NCBI GenBank assembly: GCA_964615905.1
Contig: CAZTUB010000001.1
Span: 186,001-250,000 of the forward strand
Length of the DNA stretch: 64,000 nucleotides
Direction of reading: 5' to 3'
From: DATLMR01 sp964615905
Lineage (GTDB): Bacteria > Acidobacteriota > Blastocatellia > UBA7656
Numbering within the stretch: position 1 is the stretch's first letter; each line of letters begins with the position of its first letter. Positions 59,963 through 64,000 of the stretch are shown piece after piece. The position numbers and the translations under genes were made by a program. The notes beneath the pieces are model-generated. The model was given only the letters and a program-made list of their open reading frames with translations. It made no database searches and was not told the origin of the DNA.

Positions 59963-61117
59963 TCAGCCGCGCCCGCTGGCTTCGATGATTCGCACGATCT
60001 CACTCGACATGCGATCCCAGCTATGCTCACACAACGTCGCGCTCAACTGCGCAACGCGGTCGCGCGTATGTTCGAGGTTACGCCTCCACTGGCGCAAGCG
60101 GTCGGCAAGCTCGTCGGTCGACTCAGGGTCGCGGATCAAAAGCTCGCCCAAAGACGAAGGGTAATGCTCGGCCACGCCCGCCGATTCGGAGACCAGCGCG
60201 GGGACGCCGCGACTGAGCGCTTCGCGCACGCCCAGCCCGTAAGCCTCGTAACGCGCCGGGTGGACCATGGCATCCGAAGCGGCAAGTATGCGGTCGACAT
60301 CCGTGCGAAAGCCCAGGAAGCGTATGCGCTCGGCGAGTCCTTCGTCGCCCGCTCGCTCGCGCCACGCCGCAAGCTCTGAGCCCACGCCTACGACTATCAA
60401 CTCGGCGTCCCATCGCTTCTCTCTTGAAAGCGACCGCCACGCTGCAAAGAGCGTGTCGAACCCCTTGCGCCGGTCGCCCAGCGCGCCTATGAAGAGGACG
60501 AGCGGGCGGTCGTTCGGGAGCCCAAGCGCGCGGCGTGCGGCAAGCTTTGCTTCTGCGGTTACAGGGCCGAAGGCTTCAGCGTCAGTGCCGTAATAGACCA
60601 CGTGAGTTCGAGATTCCGCGACGCCGAGCCTCTCGGTTACATCCCTTCGCGTGCGCTCGCTGTTGCAGACGACAACGCTTGCGCGCCTGAGCGTCTCCCG
60701 CTCTTGTCGTAGCGCGCGGTCGCGTGCCACGCGCGTCTTTAGGCGGTAGAGTGTGTTGGTCATCGACGTCGGATTGTAAGCGGCGTGAACGTAGTGAACC
60801 CAGTTTGCGTCTTCCCATAAACAGTTGCCTCCGTTAACGACTACGCGACCGGCGCGCGACGCGAGACGGCGAGCCCACCGGCGACCCGCGCGGTCGAGCA
60901 GCGGCTCGCCGAGCAGGTAAGAGCTCGCAGGCTTTCGCACGCGATGGAGATGAACATTCGCACGCGCTTCGAGCGTATGATCCGCGCGGTGCGCGACCAG
61001 GTGAACCTCGCCCCCCTTTTCGGCCAGGTGGCTGGCCAGCGCAAAGTTTGCGCGGTCCATGCCGCCTGTGCGCGCGAAATCTCCCGTCACAAGCAGGTAA
61101 GGCCCGGTTGCGCTCAT
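59963..61117 (-). CDS. GT4-type glycosyltransferase
   Basis: A 384-residue GT-B enzyme. MSATGPYLLVTGDFARTGGM at 61117 was chosen as start because it overlaps the polymerase stop by ATGA, while an upstream open frame is not GT-like. The donor domain has RPLVLFIGALGDRRKGFDTLF, and AMVHPARYEAYGLGVREALSRGVPALVSESAGV holds the E-x7-E motif. It probably acts on a lipid-linked intermediate of this locus. The sugar donor is unknown. Confidence 0.88.
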   Translation of the reverse strand: MSATGPYLLVTGDFARTGGMDRANFALASHLAEKGGEVHLVAHRADHTLEARANVHLHRVRKPASSYLLGEPLLDRAGRRWARRLASRAGRVVVNGGNCLWEDANWVHYVHAAYNPTSMTNTLYRLKTRVARDRALRQERETLRRASVVVCNSERTRRDVTERLGVAESRTHVVYYGTDAEAFGPVTAEAKLAARRALGLPNDRPLVLFIGALGDRRKGFDTLFAAWRSLSREKRWDAELIVVGVGSELAAWRERAGDEGLAERIRFLGFRTDVDRILAASDAMVHPARYEAYGLGVREALSRGVPALVSESAGVAEHYPSSLGELLIRDPESTDELADRLRQWRRNLEHTRDRVAQLSATLCEHSWDRMSSEIVRIIEASGRG

Positions 61118-62517
61118 CGGGGAATCCTTTTCGAAGCCGCGAGCGCAGAGCCTGCGCGGCTTGCCGCACTGAAGATGCATGCGTTCAGCAGCCAGAACTC
61201 CAGACCCGCCTGGCTCATGAAGATCGGGTAGTTGAATGTAAGGGCGCACGCCGATACGTTGTAGGCTATCAACAGCGCCCCCCAAATGTAGAGATTGCCA
61301 TAGAGGTTGCCGGGCTCAGGCCGCAGGGGGCTTCGGAATATCTTCCACGCCCCGGCGAGTGCCAGTAAAAGCGCGGCGCTGTAAGCCAGTATGAGCGGGA
61401 CGCCGCCGTCGAGCAGCCAGCCCGTCCATTGAATCTCAACGTAAATGCTCTCCACGGTCGAATCCGCCGAGCCGAAGTAGCTGCTCATCATGCCCCAGCG
61501 ACCAAGCCCCGCCCCAAAAGGATATTGCGGAAGCAGCTCGTTTATCGTCTGCTCTAAAAAGACTCCACGGCTTCGGTAATAGACCTCCGAAGGTCGAGTA
61601 TCGACCAGACTCGACAAACGCGATTTGACGCTCTGGCCGCCGAGCGACACGGCCCAGCCAAACCCGCCGACCACCACAACCGTCACTACCACGACCAGCA
61701 TCCCTAGCTTTGCGATGCGCCCTCTCCACAACATCATGCCCATAAAGACAAGCGTGCAGATTGCCGCCATAATCAGCACAGAACGAATCTGCGCCAGATA
61801 GAGCGCAACCGTGCCTATTGTCATGCTGAGCACGCAAAGCGCCCTCATCCACAGCCGCTCGTCAAGCAGAAAGAAGCCGAGCGCGAACAGCACCGCGTAG
61901 AACCCTGCCATCGCCGCGCCGCCCGGCGTATCCGTAAGCCCCATCGGGCGCAGGACACGCTCGCCCCTCGCGGTCGTAATCGAGAGGTCCGAAACGTAAT
62001 CCTCGTCCATCGCGGCATAGATGGGTGAAAGCGCCGGTTGAAGCCTGCCGGGGAAATAGACTTGCATCACTCCGACGCCCGCGCTCATCGTGTGAAAGAC
62101 CCACAGAATCAGTATCACCCGGCCGAGCGCCGCGAGGTCTATCTTTATGCGCGGGACCCAGAAAAGCGGCGCGAGTATAGCCACATACATGGCGACTTGA
62201 GCAATGCCCGCAAGCACATTCGTCGTCGGGTAGAAGAGCGACAAACCGACTATGCCCAACACCCAGCAGGCCGCCCCGTTTGAAGGATGGCGTTGCCCGC
62301 GCCCGCCGACCACGACCAGCAGGACGAGGCTTGCCCCAAACGCGGCCACGCGCACAGGCACGCGGAATGGCCCCGTCGATTCCGACAGCAGCGCGAGCTG
62401 GCAGCCAATCTGAAGAAGGATGAACGCATAGACCCATCTGCTCGTGTGGCCTGCGGGGTGAACAAGCGACCGCGCCGCGCCGCCTTGATGAATACCGACA
62501 GGATAAATGCGTTGCAT
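61114..62517 (-). CDS. O-antigen polymerase or ligase-like membrane protein (Wzy/WaaL type)
   Basis: A 467-residue polytopic protein with about 11-12 membrane helices, beginning around residue 27. The large periplasmic loop (about 270-350) contains YYRSRGVFLEQTINELLPQY and PFGAGLGRWGMMSSYFGSADS, the conserved Gly-rich and Arg region of Wzy/WaaL-type proteins. It would polymerise or ligate the repeat units exported by the flippase at 56568-58091. Polymerase and ligase cannot be separated by sequence. GGAGWY-type homologues vary widely, so the symbol is left empty. It overlaps the downstream GT4 gene. Confidence 0.83.
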   Translation of the reverse strand: MQRIYPVGIHQGGAARSLVHPAGHTSRWVYAFILLQIGCQLALLSESTGPFRVPVRVAAFGASLVLLVVVGGRGQRHPSNGAACWVLGIVGLSLFYPTTNVLAGIAQVAMYVAILAPLFWVPRIKIDLAALGRVILILWVFHTMSAGVGVMQVYFPGRLQPALSPIYAAMDEDYVSDLSITTARGERVLRPMGLTDTPGGAAMAGFYAVLFALGFFLLDERLWMRALCVLSMTIGTVALYLAQIRSVLIMAAICTLVFMGMMLWRGRIAKLGMLVVVVTVVVVGGFGWAVSLGGQSVKSRLSSLVDTRPSEVYYRSRGVFLEQTINELLPQYPFGAGLGRWGMMSSYFGSADSTVESIYVEIQWTGWLLDGGVPLILAYSAALLLALAGAWKIFRSPLRPEPGNLYGNLYIWGALLIAYNVSACALTFNYPIFMSQAGLEFWLLNACIFSAASRAGSALAASKRIPR

Positions 62518-62546
62518 ATGATTCGATCTGCCGACGCCCTGCTATG

Positions 62547-63233
62547 TCAAGCCAGGGGCTTGCGCGCGGCCATCATCACGTTGTCGCTGAAAGCGCGACC
62601 CCTGAAGCCGAGCCGTCGAGGCCAGTGCCAGGGCGTGAAAGGCACGCGCCCGCTGCCGCTATACCGTATCTCTATATCGACCAGGCGGCATTCACGCGCG
62701 ATCCGCACAAGGTCGATCTCGACGAGCGCGGTCAGGTGCGCAGGGTAAAGCCCCGGCGCCTCCTGAAAGGCGTTGAACTGATTGTTCAGCACAAGCCAGC
62801 ACTTGCTTAACAGGCTCAACTGGTTTGGCGTCGTTATTATTATCCAGCCGCCGGGCTTTACGACTCGCGCAAGCTCTCGGACAAACGCTCGCGGGTTTTC
62901 CAGGTGCTCTATAGTCTCGATTGAAGCGACCGCGTCCGCGCTTGAGTCCGGCAACGGGAGCGTGCTGTCGAGATTTGACGCGATAAAATCGCACCCCTCG
63001 GGGAAGCCTTCATACCGAACCGCATCGACCCCCAGGTAGCCCGACGCATGCGCCCGCACGTAACTCCAGAGATTGCCGCGCCCGCACCCTATATCCCAGA
63101 GCACACCGGCCGACACTTTTTTCTCGGCCAAAAATCTCGCGGCCATCAGGTAGACCGCCTCCGCGCTAGAGCCGTGGCTATGACGAGCGCGGGCCTCGAC
63201 TGCTCGCGCATCCGACGAAGCGAAAGCCGTCAT
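62547..63233 (-). CDS. SAM-dependent methyltransferase
   Basis: A 228-residue class I methyltransferase. Motif I is LWDIGCGRGNLWSYVRAHAS, with DADAVASIETIEHLENPRAF-type acidic and His motif (SIETIEHLENPRAFVRELA), and GWIIITTPNQLSLLSKCWLV as motif III. It is a Methyltransf_11/23-type enzyme. The start overlaps the neighbouring GT4 gene by 4 nt (ATGA), so translation is coupled. It completes six methyltransferases in the locus, an unusually rich complement for one polysaccharide. Confidence 0.87.
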   Translation of the reverse strand: MTAFASSDARAVEARARHSHGSSAEAVYLMAARFLAEKKVSAGVLWDIGCGRGNLWSYVRAHASGYLGVDAVRYEGFPEGCDFIASNLDSTLPLPDSSADAVASIETIEHLENPRAFVRELARVVKPGGWIIITTPNQLSLLSKCWLVLNNQFNAFQEAPGLYPAHLTALVEIDLVRIARECRLVDIEIRYSGSGRVPFTPWHWPRRLGFRGRAFSDNVMMAARKPLA

Positions 63234-64000
63234 GCGGCGGCCTCATCGCGGCCCAGCCCGTCGAGCAACCCGGCAAGCCTCGCAAGCTGGGTCGCGGGGT
63301 CCGAAACGGCGCGCGCGCGCGCGGGCCCGTTCGAGCCGAGCGCCTTACGAAGCGATGAATCTTCCAGAAGCTCGCCTAATACCAATGAAAGCCCCCTGGC
63401 ATCACCGGGGTGAACAAGCCTGCCCGATTGGTCGTCTATGATCTCTGCCGCGCCGCCTATCCTTGTCGTCACGACCGGGAGCCGCGCCGCAAGCGCTTCG
63501 ATCAAAGCGATACCGAAAGGCTCAGGGCTCGTGTTGGGCTGGCAATGAATGTCGGCCGCGGCAAGCAGCCGGGGCACGTCTTCGCGCTGGCCTAAAAACC
63601 GCACGCGCCCGGCTATCCCCAATCGCGCGGCCTGATCTTTGAGCTCGTCAAGATAAACGGCTTCGGCCTTTCGCTGCGGTCCGCCGACTTGCCAGCATAC
63701 CCAGCTGGTCTTTCCTTTAAGCCGCGAGAGCGCGTCAAGCAGCACGCCGTGACCTTTCCAGCGTTCAAGGCGGCTCGTCTGAATTATCACAGCGGTCTCC
63801 GCATCGACATTCATACCGTCTCTCGTGCGCGCGCGTTCGCCTTCCGATAGCGACTCCGCAAGCGGCACGGGGCAATGTATAACCTCGCCGCGCGCGCCGG
63901 GGTAAAGCGCGGGAAGCGTGTCGGCGGTGAACCGGCTGTTACAGATCGCAAGAGCGGGTGGCGTGAGCCGCGCCCATCGCTCAAGCCAGTGGCGACCGCT
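63230..64000 (-). CDS. GT4-type glycosyltransferase, C-terminal part (truncated by window edge)
   Basis: The frame is open to the right edge, so the N-terminus is outside the window and 256 codons are visible. The visible part contains ALAICNSRFTADTLPALYPG-type linker, VIHCPVPLAESLSE, then the donor half: VIIQTSRLERWKGHGVLLDALSRL, DIHCQPNTSPEPFGIALIEALAARLPVV (E-x7-E motif) and DDQSGRLVHPGDARGLSLVLGELL. It is the next enzyme of the locus, and the operon continues beyond 64000. Confidence 0.85.
   Translation of the reverse strand, partial: SGRHWLERWARLTPPALAICNSRFTADTLPALYPGARGEVIHCPVPLAESLSEGERARTRDGMNVDAETAVIIQTSRLERWKGHGVLLDALSRLKGKTSWVCWQVGGPQRKAEAVYLDELKDQAARLGIAGRVRFLGQREDVPRLLAAADIHCQPNTSPEPFGIALIEALAARLPVVTTRIGGAAEIIDDQSGRLVHPGDARGLSLVLGELLEDSSLRKALGSNGPARARAVSDPATQLARLAGLLDGLGRDEAAA

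Overview
This is a high-GC bacterial chromosome segment, most consistent with an Acidobacteriota lineage such as Blastocatellia. That placement is inferred from the gene repertoire: an Oar-like TonB-dependent receptor with an N-terminal carboxypeptidase-regulatory domain, four FG-GAP/ASPIC-UnbV (CRTAC1-type) secreted proteins, TPR lipoproteins and very dense coding. No rRNA, tRNA, CRISPR array or phage was found. TGA is an ordinary stop for many genes here, so the genetic code is standard.

Layout. 1-1234 (+): the tail of a GNAT acetyltransferase and a small secreted protein behind a textbook sigma-54 promoter. 1332-9412 (-): a small membrane protein, lepB, rnc, two TPR proteins (one a zinc-metalloprotease type), an HD hydrolase and an ABC-F ATPase. 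9533-20403 (+): a giant TPR/FG-GAP/UnbV protein, a nitrilase-family hydrolase, a PPi-type phosphofructokinase, an Oar-like receptor, an APC permease and an AhpD-like selenoprotein. 20483-26746 (-): an RnfD-like membrane protein and two CRTAC1-type proteins. 26886-32571 (+): an ABC transporter (permease, ATPase and a solute-binding protein with an in-frame UGA), a CRTAC1 lipoprotein and a cysteine-desulfurase-like enzyme. 32596-40294: a small secreted protein, a class-C beta-lactamase-type hydrolase, a ChbG/HpnK-type deacetylase, a Crp-family regulator, a structured intergenic region with a likely noncoding RNA, and a PAS-GGDEF-EAL protein. 40310-64000 (-): a surface-polysaccharide locus with a WecA/TagO-type initiating transferase, nine GT4 and two GT2 glycosyltransferases, gmd, six methyltransferases (two FkbM), a Wzx flippase and a Wzy-type polymerase. 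It continues past the right edge.

The most notable content is two genes interrupted by a single in-frame UGA. In the AhpD-like protein (19834-20403) the UGA replaces the second cysteine of the catalytic CxxC (CHYU), and a perfect 7-bp hairpin starts 10 nt downstream, as expected for a bacterial SECIS. In the NitT/TauT-type solute-binding protein (28406-29425) the UGA is codon 51, in the first ligand-side loop (U-H-L-T-C), and everything downstream is intact. Reading both as selenocysteine restores full-length proteins in sensible operons. A selenoprotein as the binding component of an ABC importer is the best candidate here for an undescribed system.

Other points of interest are a folded RNA candidate with two GGGG-loop hairpins upstream of the c-di-GMP gene, a two-copy inverted-repeat element, a palindrome flanked by exact 12-mers, and a large C-terminal domain shared by two FG-GAP/UnbV proteins.
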